In this document: piece after piece, positions 56,307 through 64,000 of the stretch
Layout: the number at the start of each line of letters is the position of its first letter
How positions within the stretch are numbered: position 1 is the first letter of the stretch
NCBI RefSeq assembly: GCF_003233655.1
Contig: NZ_CP029831.1
Coordinates: 127,501 to 191,500, forward strand
DNA: 64,000 bases
Source: Azospirillum ramasamyi
Lineage (GTDB): Bacteria > Pseudomonadota > Alphaproteobacteria > Azospirillales > Azospirillaceae
Direction: 5' to 3'
The notes under the pieces: generated by a model
Told to the model about the DNA's origin: nothing
The model's input: only the letters and a program-made list of their open reading frames with translations
Database searches by the model: none
Position numbers and translations under genes: made by a program

Positions 56307-59300
56307 CTACTCCTTGAACCCCGCCATGTGCTCGAACATCTGGCGCTTGCGGCGGATCTCCGCCTCGGCCTCGTCCAGCAGGGCTTGGTAGCGCTCGGGG
56401 TTGCTGCGCTCCACCGCGCTGAAGCGCGACTCGCCGGCCATGAACGCCGCAAGCCCGGCGGAGGGGGCGCCGCTGTCCAACTGCAGGGCGGACTTGCCGG
56501 CGGCAAGGCGGCGCGGGTCGCGGCGGTAGAGCGACCAGTGGCCGCTGTCCACCGCCTGCTTCTGGTGCTCCAGCCCGTGCGACAGATCGAAGCCATGGGC
56601 GACGCAATGGCTGTAGGCGAGGACCAGCGACGGGCCGCGATAGGATTCCGCCTCCATCAGGGCGTTCAGCGTATGGCTGTCGCGGGCGCCGAAGGCGGTG
56701 CGGGCGACATAGACATGGTCGTAGGCCATCGCCATCAGCCCCAAATCCTTCTTGGCGGCGGACCGGCCGGCGGCTGCGAACTTGGCGGAAGCGCCGATCG
56801 GCGTCGCCTTGGACTGCTGGCCGCCGGTGTTGGAATAGACCTCCGTGTCCATCACCAGGATGTTCACGTCGCGCCCGGACGCCAGCGCATGGTCGAGCCC
56901 GCCATAGCCGATGTCGTAGGCCCAGCCGTCGCCGCCGACGATCCACACCGATTTGCGCACCAGATAATCGGCCAGCTGCTCCAGCCGGCGGGCCAGCGGA
57001 TCCTTCACCCCGGCAAGCTGCCCCATCAGGGTGGCGACGCGGCCGCGCTGGGCGGCGATGCCGGCCGAATCGGATTGCTCGGCCTCCAGCAGCTCCGTCA
57101 CCAGACCGGGTTCCAGCCGGGCGGACAGAAGCGCCAGCGTGTCGCGAGCCTGTTCGGCCATCTGGTCGATGGCGACGCGCATGCCCAGGCCGAACTCCGC
57201 ATTGTCCTCGAACAGCGAGTTGGCCCAGGCCGGGCCGTGGCCGCTGGCGTCGGTGGTGTAGGGGGTGGTCGGCAGGTTGCCCCCGAAGATCGACGAGCAG
57301 CCGGTGGCATTCGCCATCACCATGCGGTCGCCGAACAGCTGGGTCAGCATCTTGATGTAGGGCGTCTCGCCGCAGCCGGCACAGGCGCCGGAGAACTCGA
57401 ACAGCGGCTCCAGCAGTTGGGTGTGCTTGACCGTGGCCGGAACGGATTCGCGCGGGATGGCCGGCAGGCTGCGGAAGAAGTCGAAGGCCTCCTGCTGCCC
57501 GGCCAGCGCCTGGACCGGCCGCATCTCCAGCGCCTTGCGGCCGGAGCCGCCCTTCTCCTGGGCCGGGCAGACGGCGACGCAGAGCGTGCAGCCGGTACAG
57601 TCGGCCGGCGACACCTGCAGGCGATAGCGCCCGCCGGGGAACTCGCGGCCCTTGTAGGGGATGGTCTCGAAGCCGGCCGGCGCGCCGGCCAGGGCAGACT
57701 CCGGAACCACCGTGGCGCGGATCGCCGCATGCGGGCAGACCAGCACGCATTTGTTGCATTCGATGCAGAGGCCGGCGTTCCAGCCCGGCGCCTCCGCCGC
57801 GATGCCGCGGCGTTCGTATTTGGAGGTGCCTGTCGGCCAGGTGCCGTCCACCGGAAAGGCGGACACCGGCAGCCGGTCGCCATGGCCGGCGATCATCATG
57901 GCGGTGACGCGCTTGACGAAATCGGGAGCCGTTTCCGGCACCGGGGCCGGCCGGTCATGGTCGGCGGTGACGCGATCGGGCACCGGCACGGCGCGCAGAT
58001 GGGCAAGCGCCTGATCGACGGCGGCGATGTTGCGCCTCACCACCTCCTCGCCGCGGCGGGAGTAGGTCTTGACGACGGCCGCCTTGATGTCGGCGATGGC
58101 GTCCTCGACCGGCATCACGCCCGATAGCGCGAAGAAACAGGTCTGCATGATGGTGTTGACGCGGCGGCCGAGCCCGACCTCGCGCGCGACCGCGCCGGCG
58201 TCGATGGCATGGAGCGACAGCCGGCGGTCGATGCAGATGCGCTGTACCTCGGCCGGCAGGGCGTCCCACACCTGTTGCGGCGTGCCGGGGGCGTTCAACA
58301 GGACCGTGGCGCCGGGGGCGGCCATCTCCACCACCTCCACCCGCTCCATCAGCGGCAGATGGTGACAGGCGACGAATTCGGCCTCACCGATCAGATAGGG
58401 CGCATGGATCGGTTCGCTGGCGAAGCGCAGGTGCGACACCGTGGTGGAGCCGGATTTCCGGCTGTCATAGACGAAATAGGCCTGGGCGTGGCCGCCGGTT
58501 CCGGATCTGGCGGCGCGGGCCTGGATGATCTTGATCGAATTCTTGTTGGCGCCCACCGTGCCGTCGGCGCCAAGCCCGAAGAAGACCGCGCGGGACACGC
58601 CCGGCTCCTCCATGCCCCAGGCCGGATCCCAGGGGATCGAATGGTGGGTGACGTCATCGGTGATGCCGATGGTGAAGCGGCGCTTCGGGCGTTCGCGCTT
58701 CAGTTCGTCGAACACCGCCTTCGCCATTGCCGGAGTGAACTCCTTCGACGACAGGCCGTAGCGGCCGGCGATCACCACAGGTTCGCCAAGCGCCGGGTTT
58801 TCCGCACGGGCCTCCGCCAGCGCCGCGACCACGTCGAGATAGAGCGGGTCGGCGACGGCGCCCGGCTCCTTGGTGCGGTCGAGAACGGCGATGCGCCGGA
58901 CGGTCGGCGGCAGGGCCGAAACGAAGCCGGCGACGGCGAAGGGGCGGAACAGGCGGACGGTCAGGCAGCCGACCCGCTCCCCCTCCGCCGCGAGCCGACG
59001 GACCGCGCCGGCGCAGGTCTCGGCACCGGACCCCATGACCACCACCACGCGCTCCGCCTGCGGATGGCCGGCATAGTCGAACAGCCGATAGGCGCGGCCG
59101 GTGCGCGCGGCCAGCCGGTCCATCATCTCCTGCACGATGGCCGGGCAGGCATCGTAATAGGGGTTGGCGGCCTCGCGCGCCTGGAAGAAGACGTCCGGGT
59201 TCTGCGCCGTGCCGCGTATGACGGGATGGTCCGGGGTCAGGCCGCGGCGGCGGTGGGCATCGACGCAGGCGTCGTCGACCAGCGCGCGCAGATCCTCGTC

Positions 59301-59912
59301 CGACAGTATCTCGACGCAGTTGAATTCGTGCGAGGTGCGGAAGCCGTCGAAGAAATGCAGGAAGGGCACCCGCGCCCGCAAGGTGGCGGCATGGGCGACC
59401 AGAGCCATGTCGTGCGCCTCCTGCACATTGGCGGAGGCCAGCATGGCGAAGCCGGTCTGGCGGCAGGCCATCACGTCGGAATGATCGCCGAAGATCGACA
59501 GCGCATGCGTCGCCAGCGTGCGGGCCGCCACATGCATGCAGAAGGGCGTCAGTTCCCCGGCGATCTTGTACATGTTGGGGATCATCAGCAGCAGGCCCTG
59601 CGACGCGGTGAAGGTCGTCGCCAGCGCGCCGGCCTGCAAAGCGCCGTGAACGGCGCCGGCCGCACCACCCTCCGACTGCATCTCCACCACCTCGGGGACG
59701 CTTCCCCACAGGTTGGGACGACGCGCCGCCGACCATTCGTCGGCGAACTCCCCCATCGGCGAGGACGGCGTGATCGGATAGATCGCGATCACGTCGCTGG
59801 CGCGGTAGGCCACCGATGCCGCCGCCTCGTTGCCGTCCATGATGCGGACGGAAGTTGCGGCGGAACGCTGAGCGGCCTGGGTGGAGGCGGTCGGTGTCGG
59901 TGTGTTGGTCAT
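56307..59912 (-). CDS. nifJ: Pyruvate:ferredoxin (flavodoxin) oxidoreductase
   Basis: A 1201-residue single-chain PFOR. It oxidises pyruvate to acetyl-CoA and CO2 and passes electrons to ferredoxin or flavodoxin. Domain order: the N-terminal YPITPSSPMGEFADEW, central PFOR domains, an insert with two [4Fe-4S] motifs (CIECNKCVLVCP and CTGCTLCVAVCP), then the TPP-binding C-terminal domain with the proximal-cluster CAGCGETPY and GDGWAYDIGYGGLDHA. Full length, no frame break. The start at 59912 matches the family N-terminus after a poorly conserved Thr/Pro leader. No nif genes lie here, so its role is probably pyruvate metabolism at low oxygen rather than only nitrogen fixation. Confidence 0.96.
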   Translation of the reverse strand: MTNTPTPTASTQAAQRSAATSVRIMDGNEAAASVAYRASDVIAIYPITPSSPMGEFADEWSAARRPNLWGSVPEVVEMQSEGGAAGAVHGALQAGALATTFTASQGLLLMIPNMYKIAGELTPFCMHVAARTLATHALSIFGDHSDVMACRQTGFAMLASANVQEAHDMALVAHAATLRARVPFLHFFDGFRTSHEFNCVEILSDEDLRALVDDACVDAHRRRGLTPDHPVIRGTAQNPDVFFQAREAANPYYDACPAIVQEMMDRLAARTGRAYRLFDYAGHPQAERVVVVMGSGAETCAGAVRRLAAEGERVGCLTVRLFRPFAVAGFVSALPPTVRRIAVLDRTKEPGAVADPLYLDVVAALAEARAENPALGEPVVIAGRYGLSSKEFTPAMAKAVFDELKRERPKRRFTIGITDDVTHHSIPWDPAWGMEEPGVSRAVFFGLGADGTVGANKNSIKIIQARAARSGTGGHAQAYFVYDSRKSGSTTVSHLRFASEPIHAPYLIGEAEFVACHHLPLMERVEVVEMAAPGATVLLNAPGTPQQVWDALPAEVQRICIDRRLSLHAIDAGAVAREVGLGRRVNTIMQTCFFALSGVMPVEDAIADIKAAVVKTYSRRGEEVVRRNIAAVDQALAHLRAVPVPDRVTADHDRPAPVPETAPDFVKRVTAMMIAGHGDRLPVSAFPVDGTWPTGTSKYERRGIAAEAPGWNAGLCIECNKCVLVCPHAAIRATVVPESALAGAPAGFETIPYKGREFPGGRYRLQVSPADCTGCTLCVAVCPAQEKGGSGRKALEMRPVQALAGQQEAFDFFRSLPAIPRESVPATVKHTQLLEPLFEFSGACAGCGETPYIKMLTQLFGDRMVMANATGCSSIFGGNLPTTPYTTDASGHGPAWANSLFEDNAEFGLGMRVAIDQMAEQARDTLALLSARLEPGLVTELLEAEQSDSAGIAAQRGRVATLMGQLAGVKDPLARRLEQLADYLVRKSVWIVGGDGWAYDIGYGGLDHALASGRDVNILVMDTEVYSNTGGQQSKATPIGASAKFAAAGRSAAKKDLGLMAMAYDHVYVARTAFGARDSHTLNALMEAESYRGPSLVLAYSHCVAHGFDLSHGLEHQKQAVDSGHWSLYRRDPRRLAAGKSALQLDSGAPSAGLAAFMAGESRFSAVERSNPERYQALLDEAEAEIRRKRQMFEHMAGFKE

Positions 59913-60239
59913 GCCGGAAAAAGTCCTCTTGCGTGGCGGCGGCCGTCTCCTTGCTGCGCCTCCGCTGGGCAGGTCCGGCAATGGCGGAACCCGGCGGAGA
60001 ACGCGGCAGGAAACGGCGGTCGGCCGGGGAAAGAGTCCGCTTCCCGATGGACCGACGCAATGACGCGTGTCATTTCGTCGCGGATTCCACTCCCGCCGCC
60101 GCACTGCGCTGCATAGCGACCTGATATATCACCTTTGCAAGATATGTGTCGCCCTGTCGCCTCACAACATGGGCCGGCGCCATTTTCGCCGAGGCCGAGA
60201 GGCGATCGGACAAAAAGGCTGACGGGCGGCCGAAGATGC
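59913..60239. other. Gene-free region upstream of nifJ
   Basis: About 330 bases with no gene. It must hold the nifJ promoter on the minus strand. TGATATATCA at 60122-60131 is a 10-bp palindrome with 2-base spacing, so it does not fit an FNR box. I see no TGT-N10-ACA NifA site and no GG-N10-GC sigma54 element in register. Confidence 0.5.
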
Positions 60240-60268
60240 TTGCCAAAATGATAAGATATTAGTATATT
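60240..60268 (+). promoter_or_regulatory. Sigma70 promoter of candidate small RNA
   Basis: TTGCCA (60240-60245) and TATATT (60263-60268) with a 17-bp spacer, each one mismatch or two from consensus, which is strong for this GC-rich genome. Predicted start at about 60275. Confidence 0.7.
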
Positions 60269-60274
60269 AGTCTT

Positions 60275-60371
60275 CGTACCGCTGGATGCGCCGTGGTCAG
60301 ATCGCGGCACAACTTGTTGGACGTTCCTCTCGGACTTCAGAGCCGCCGGATTTCCGACGGCTCTTTTTTTT
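60275..60371 (+). ncRNA. Candidate intergenic small RNA (about 97 nt)
   Basis: A transcript from the promoter at 60240 to the terminator at 60339-60371 would be about 97 nt. It has a GCCG...CGGC hairpin near 60290-60308, then an unpaired stretch with TTCCTCTC (60324-60331), complementary to Shine-Dalgarno sequences (GAGAGGAA), then the terminator hairpin. CU-rich anti-SD stretches are typical of regulatory sRNAs in alphaproteobacteria. An ATG at 60286 opens a frame that does not stop before the terminator, so it is not a small protein gene. It lies divergent to nifJ and converges on the HAD gene. I do not match it to a named family. Confidence 0.6.
60339..60371 (+). terminator. Orphan intrinsic terminator
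   Basis: AGAGCCG (60339-60345) pairs with CGGCTCT (60358-60364), with inner CGG/CCG pairs around ATTT and one mismatch, then eight T (60364-60371). No gene on the plus strand precedes it within 3.8 kb. On the minus strand the run is A's, so it does not serve the HAD gene. Confidence 0.9.
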
Positions 60372-60415
60372 GTGCCGGATCGGGGCCGGAGGGCACACGG
60401 CAAGCCACCGGCCGT

Positions 60416-61102
60416 TCAGCGGCGCCCGCCGACCTCGTCCAGATGCTTCAGCATGTCGGCGGGATCCTCGTAGACGCGCAGGGCGCCGGAGCGCTCCAAC
60501 TCCTCCCGGCCATAACCGCCCGACAGCAGGCCGATGCCGAGCGCACGCGCACGCTGGGCCGCGATCATGTCCCAGATGCTGTCGCCAACCACGAAAGCGC
60601 TCGCGATGTCGACGCCGATCCGGGCGGCGGCGGCCAGGAACAGGTCGGGGTCGGGCTTGGCATATTGGACCTCGCCACGGGTCACCACCGGGGCGCGGCC
60701 GGGATCGACGCCCAGCTTTTCCAGCGCCGGCCTTGCGGTTTCCATCCGTCCGCTGGTGGCGATCGCCCAGGGAATGCCCATACCGGTCAGCGCCTCCAGC
60801 AGATCCCGCGCGCCGGGCAGCGGCACGACCCCGGTGGACAGCCGCCTGTAGGCCTCCGCATGGCGGCGGCGCAGCCGGTCGAGAAGGTCCGGGTCGACGG
60901 CAAGGCCGGTTTCCCGCAGCAACATGTTGGTGAACAGCCCGCCGCTCATGCCGATCTTGCGGTGGATGCGCCACACCGACAACGCAATCCCCTCCTCGTC
61001 GAGCGCCTCCTTCCAGGCCAGCACATGCTGATACACGGTGTCGGTCAGCGTACCGTCCAGGTCGAACAGGAAGGCGTTGGTCGTGTGGGGAAAGCTGGTC
61101 AT
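60416..61102 (-). CDS. HAD family phosphatase (beta-phosphoglucomutase/phosphoglycolate type)
   Basis: A 228-residue HAD hydrolase. Motif I is FLFDLDGTLTDTVYQH (catalytic Asp), motif II IATSGRMETARPA, motif III Lys in QYAKPDPDLF, motif IV FVVGDSIWDMIAA. The cap domain is helical, like beta-phosphoglucomutases and phosphoglycolate phosphatases; the substrate is not readable. AGAGGG lies just before the ATG at 61102. Alternative start at 61117 lacks a ribosome site. Divergent from the MarR-type gene. Confidence 0.9.
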   Translation of the reverse strand: MTSFPHTTNAFLFDLDGTLTDTVYQHVLAWKEALDEEGIALSVWRIHRKIGMSGGLFTNMLLRETGLAVDPDLLDRLRRRHAEAYRRLSTGVVPLPGARDLLEALTGMGIPWAIATSGRMETARPALEKLGVDPGRAPVVTRGEVQYAKPDPDLFLAAAARIGVDIASAFVVGDSIWDMIAAQRARALGIGLLSGGYGREELERSGALRVYEDPADMLKHLDEVGGRR

Positions 61103-61371
61103 GTCCCTCTGGTCCATCGCTTGACTGGGCAAGATCGCCGATGCCGGCATGCCGGCCAGGAACAGACGTGGGAGCCGACCCCACGTTTCGCCAAATCTTT
61201 GCAGCGGATCGCGATGAGTTTCCCGCACCGATAATCCGCAAGAACTTTTAAAATACTTTTACTACGCCTGCGCGAGCACCTCCGCTTCCGCTGGTGTATT
61301 GACTCCGATACAGTCGCCGACAAAGCTTGCGGCCGGTCGGTTCAATGTGGTTTCGGGAGTGGGAGACGCGC

Positions 61372-61863
61372 GTGTTCGAAACGCCGCAGGGCGACGGCTG
61401 GTCTGCCGATGATGATCTGATCACCTTGCTGGATCATGTCAGCAGGCTTGTCTACGGCATCGGCTTCGCCGACGGGCTTTTCCCGGCGCAGTGGGTGGCG
61501 TTGCGCTATTTCCACGACTCGCCGGAACCGGCACGCACCCTGACGGCGCTGGCCCGGTTCCAGCGAATCCACCTCGCCCCGGTCTCGCGCACCGTCGCCA
61601 CCCTGGTGGACAAGGGCCTGCTCGCCCGCCGGCCCCATCCGGGATTCAAGCGCGGCTGGCTGTTCGACCTGACCGACGAGGGCCGGGCATTGCTGGTCCG
61701 CGACCCGTTGCGCCAGTCGCTGGGTCCGCCCGTCGCCGGGCTGGCGGAGGACGAACGGGCGATGCTGGCCCGCCTGATGAAGCGGATCATCACCCACATG
61801 CAGGCCGGGCCGGAGGCGGAGGACAAGACGGGAGACAAGGCGGAAGAGCCGCCGGTCGCCTGA
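61372..61863 (+). CDS. MarR-type winged-helix regulator
   Basis: A 163-residue MarR-like regulator. DNA-binding region about 40-105: PAQWVALRYFHDSP, LTALARFQRIHLAPVSRTVA, then the wing ARRPHPGFKRGWLFDLTDEG. The GTG at 61372 is chosen because GGGAG lies 6 nt before it; an ATG at 61345 in frame has no such site and would add nine residues. Divergent from the HAD gene (269-base gap) and convergent with the repeat protein. Ligand unknown. Confidence 0.85.
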   Translation: MFETPQGDGWSADDDLITLLDHVSRLVYGIGFADGLFPAQWVALRYFHDSPEPARTLTALARFQRIHLAPVSRTVATLVDKGLLARRPHPGFKRGWLFDLTDEGRALLVRDPLRQSLGPPVAGLAEDERAMLARLMKRIITHMQAGPEAEDKTGDKAEEPPVA

Positions 61864-61906
61864 ACCGGCGGACGCGTCGAATTTCCGCGCCCGCCGCACC
61901 TCCGCA

Positions 61907-64000
61907 TCAGAAAGTCAGCCTTTCGATGTTCTGCAGAACCAGCTGATGTTGGTTCTGGTCCTCCAGCGTGACCGTCGTTTCGGTATCGAAGGTCAGGCCG
62001 CGGCCCGAAGGGTCGACGGTATAGGCAATGCCCTGGTCGTCGAGCTGCTCCATCCAGTTGCCACCGGCATTGGCGACGAAGGCCCCGACCTCGACCACAT
62101 CGGTCCAATTGCCCGCGCCGCCATTGATCGTCAGGTCGCCGTTGAGCGGCGCGAAGATGAACAGGTCGTCGCCATCGCCGCCCGACATGCTGACCGTGGC
62201 GCTGCCGGCATAGAAGATGTCGGCGCCCGCGCTTCCGGTCATCGTCGCATCGCCCGAAACCAGTACCTCCAGCGCCATCGGGTCGCTCGACAACCCCTGG
62301 TCGTCGCTGACCGTCACCTCCAGCGTCCGGGCGCCGGTGCCGCCGGGCGTCAGGGCCATATGGCGGAGGATTTCGGTGTAGGTGGCGGTCGGTGCGGCTC
62401 CGGCCAGGGTAAGCTGGTGGGTGGCGTCGTTCCAGCTGACCTCGATCCCCGTACCGGACACGGTCTTGTGGCCGGTGGCCGGATCGGTGTCGATGGTCAT
62501 TCCGGCCAGGGTCAGCGTGTCGCCGGCCTGCGAGCCGGCGGCGATGCGGATCGACATGCCGGACATGACGCTGCTGTCCACGTCGGTGATCGTCGCATCG
62601 GCGGCCACCGCCGGATGGTCGATGGCGCTGGCTGCGATGACGACGGCGGCGTGGCCGGCGGCCAGGGTCGGCTTGTCGTTCACCGGATCGACGGTCACCG
62701 TCACGGTCCTGGTCACCTCGGCGCTGTCGGTCCCGTCCTGGGCGATCGCCGTGACCGACAGGATGACCTGTCCGGTCGCGTCGGCCGGCGGGGTGTAGGT
62801 CAGGCCCGCCAGCTGTGCGGTGGTGAGGGTCCAGCTGCCGTCCGCATTGTGGGTGCCGTGATTCAGGCTGGCGCCGCTCGGCACGCCGGTGATCCGCACG
62901 CTGACCGTTTCCGACCCGTCGATGTCGGTGGAGGCGGCGGTGATCGTCAGGGCGATCGCCGTATCCTCACTGCCGTTGACCGCCGGGACCACGGTGAGAT
63001 CGGGCGTATCCGCCTCCGGGGTCACCGTCACCGCCAGCGTGCCGGAGGTGGTGGCCGCCGGCGCGTCGCCGTCCTTCGACGTGGCGGTGACGGACAGGGT
63101 GAAGCTGGCGCCGCTGTCGGGCGCCGGCTTGATCGCCAGCCCGGCCAACTGGTCTGGGGTCAGCGTGATCGAACCGTTGGAATGGGTCAGCGTCTCCCCG
63201 GCGGCATTGGACAGGGTGGCTTTGGCCGGGATGCCGCTGATGGTGACGGTCAGCGTCTCCGAAGGATCTATCAACGCCGGAGTGATCGACAGCGGGATCG
63301 TCCCGTCCTCCACCCCCGTGGCGGGGAGGAGAACCAGGGTCGGCGCGTCGGAGACGGCCGTCACCGTAACCGGCAGCTGCGCCACGACGAAGGCCGGGGT
63401 GGCGCTGCCGTCGGTGGAGGTGGCGGTCACGGTCAGGGTGAAGTCGGTGTCGTCGTTCGGCGGCGGGGTGATCTTCAGACCGGCAAGCTGGCCGGGGTTG
63501 AGGGTGATGCTGCCCCCGGTGATGGTCAGAGTCTCGCCCGCGGTATTGGTCAGCCTGGCGCCATCCGGGATGCCGCTGATGGTGACGGTCAGCCTCTCCG
63601 AACTGTCGGTCAGGGCCGGGTTGATGGTCAGCGCGATTGCCGAGTCCTCGTTGCCCGAGGCTGCCGCCACGGTCAGGGTCGGGGTGTCCGAAACCGGGTT
63701 GACCGTCACGGACAGGGTCTTGCTCACCTCGACCGGAGCGGCGACGCCGTCCTTGGCGATGGCCTTGACGGTCAGGGTGAAGTCGTTGTCGTCGTTCGGA
63801 GGCGGCTTGATCTCCAGACCGGCCAATTGCTTCGGATTAAGCGTGATCTTGCCGCCGCTGATGGTCAGGGTGTCGCCGGCGGAGTTGGAGAGTTTCGCAC
63901 CGCTGGGGATGCCGCTGATGGTGACGCTCAGTGTCTCCGAGCCATCGGTGTCGCCCAGCAGCGCGCTGATCGACAACGGAATGCGGGTATCCTCGTCCCC
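61907..64000 (-). CDS. Large repeat-containing secreted protein (T1SS-type adhesin), C-terminal part
   Basis: The reading frame continues past the right edge; 697 residues are present. At least four Ig-like/cadherin-like repeats of about 110 residues are seen, each with ISGIP-type motifs (TISGIPSGAKL, TISGIPDGARL, TISGIPAKATL, RITGVPSGASL), an EDTxIxL start and LTPxQLAGLxIxPP. These are typical of biofilm adhesins. Near the C-terminus, GSAGADIFYAG and SGGDGDDLFIF are RTX-type calcium motifs, and the tail ends in VLQNIERLTF, as type I secretion signals do. The DNA of the repeats is similar enough to promote recombination. A TTG in frame at 63976 is not the start. Confidence 0.88.
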   Translation of the reverse strand, partial: GDEDTRIPLSISALLGDTDGSETLSVTISGIPSGAKLSNSAGDTLTISGGKITLNPKQLAGLEIKPPPNDDNDFTLTVKAIAKDGVAAPVEVSKTLSVTVNPVSDTPTLTVAAASGNEDSAIALTINPALTDSSERLTVTISGIPDGARLTNTAGETLTITGGSITLNPGQLAGLKITPPPNDDTDFTLTVTATSTDGSATPAFVVAQLPVTVTAVSDAPTLVLLPATGVEDGTIPLSITPALIDPSETLTVTISGIPAKATLSNAAGETLTHSNGSITLTPDQLAGLAIKPAPDSGASFTLSVTATSKDGDAPAATTSGTLAVTVTPEADTPDLTVVPAVNGSEDTAIALTITAASTDIDGSETVSVRITGVPSGASLNHGTHNADGSWTLTTAQLAGLTYTPPADATGQVILSVTAIAQDGTDSAEVTRTVTVTVDPVNDKPTLAAGHAAVVIAASAIDHPAVAADATITDVDSSVMSGMSIRIAAGSQAGDTLTLAGMTIDTDPATGHKTVSGTGIEVSWNDATHQLTLAGAAPTATYTEILRHMALTPGGTGARTLEVTVSDDQGLSSDPMALEVLVSGDATMTGSAGADIFYAGSATVSMSGGDGDDLFIFAPLNGDLTINGGAGNWTDVVEVGAFVANAGGNWMEQLDDQGIAYTVDPSGRGLTFDTETTVTLEDQNQHQLVLQNIERLTF

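Noticed and set aside
56040..58127. Long plus-strand open frame opposite nifJ
   Set aside because: Same reason: shadow of nifJ codons, no family features, no ribosome site.
59913..60140. Sigma54 promoter or NifA site for nifJ
   Set aside because: GG and GC elements occur but 13 bases apart rather than 10, and no TGT-N10-ACA is present.
60286..60371. Small protein gene inside the candidate sRNA
   Set aside because: The frame from 60286 does not stop before the terminator and has no ribosome-binding site.

Overview
The window is about 68% GC by eye, with dense alphaproteobacterial genes, long antisense reading frames, a SUF-only iron-sulfur operon, the pair hisZ-purA, an Rrf2 regulator with a C-X7-C-X5-C cluster motif, MASE3-PAS-GGDEF-EAL signalling and a rich set of transporters. 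Together these suggest a versatile, microaerobic Rhodospirillales bacterium close to Azospirillum. The genus is an inference from gene content, not a database result. I see no insertion sequence, phage, CRISPR array, rRNA or tRNA.

Layout. 1-514: N-terminal part of a beta-helix protein. 929-1558: double cold-shock-domain protein. 1650-6296 (minus): three-gene operon of a FecR-like periplasmic protein, a CHASE2 cyclase and a TpsB outer-membrane transporter. 6585-10139: phoU, hisZ, purA. 10214-15499: an SDR with a divergent active site, an Rrf2 regulator, a metallohydrolase, an orphan ParB and two methyltransferases. 15638-21869: malate synthase G, a coiled-coil protein and three envelope-stress genes. 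22174-28959: sufR-sufB-sufC-sufD-sufS-sufU-sufT-sufA. 29089-34472: an unknown protein, a pirin, an IsdG-type haem oxygenase and a large c-di-GMP enzyme. 34535-43367: a LivK-type binding protein divergent from an iclR-dgoK-dgoA-tctCBA-SDR-metallohydrolase operon for a hexonate-type sugar acid. 43470-49707: tautomerase/LysR pair, acnB, an RraA-like protein, a lipoprotein and hexR. 50089-59912: pflB-pflA, a Tat-exported flavoprotein, a LacI regulator and nifJ. 60240-60371: a candidate small RNA. 60416-64000: HAD phosphatase, MarR-type regulator and a large repeat-containing secreted protein that runs off the window.

How the parts fit. Central carbon metabolism dominates: glyoxylate shunt (glcB), TCA cycle (acnB), Entner-Doudoroff-type cleavage of a 2-keto-3-deoxy sugar acid (dgoK, dgoA), and two oxygen-sensitive pyruvate-cleaving enzymes (pflB, nifJ). 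HexR, whose known effector in other Proteobacteria is KDPG, has two near-identical operator palindromes between hexR and pflB, which suggests that sugar-acid flux controls pyruvate formate-lyase. SUF would supply clusters for AcnB, PflA, NifJ and the cluster-binding regulators.

The strongest undescribed item is the transcription unit at 60240-60371: a near-consensus sigma70 promoter with a 17-bp spacer, a transcript of about 97 nt with a CU-rich anti-Shine-Dalgarno stretch, and a strong intrinsic terminator with eight T, in a gene-free gap upstream of nifJ.
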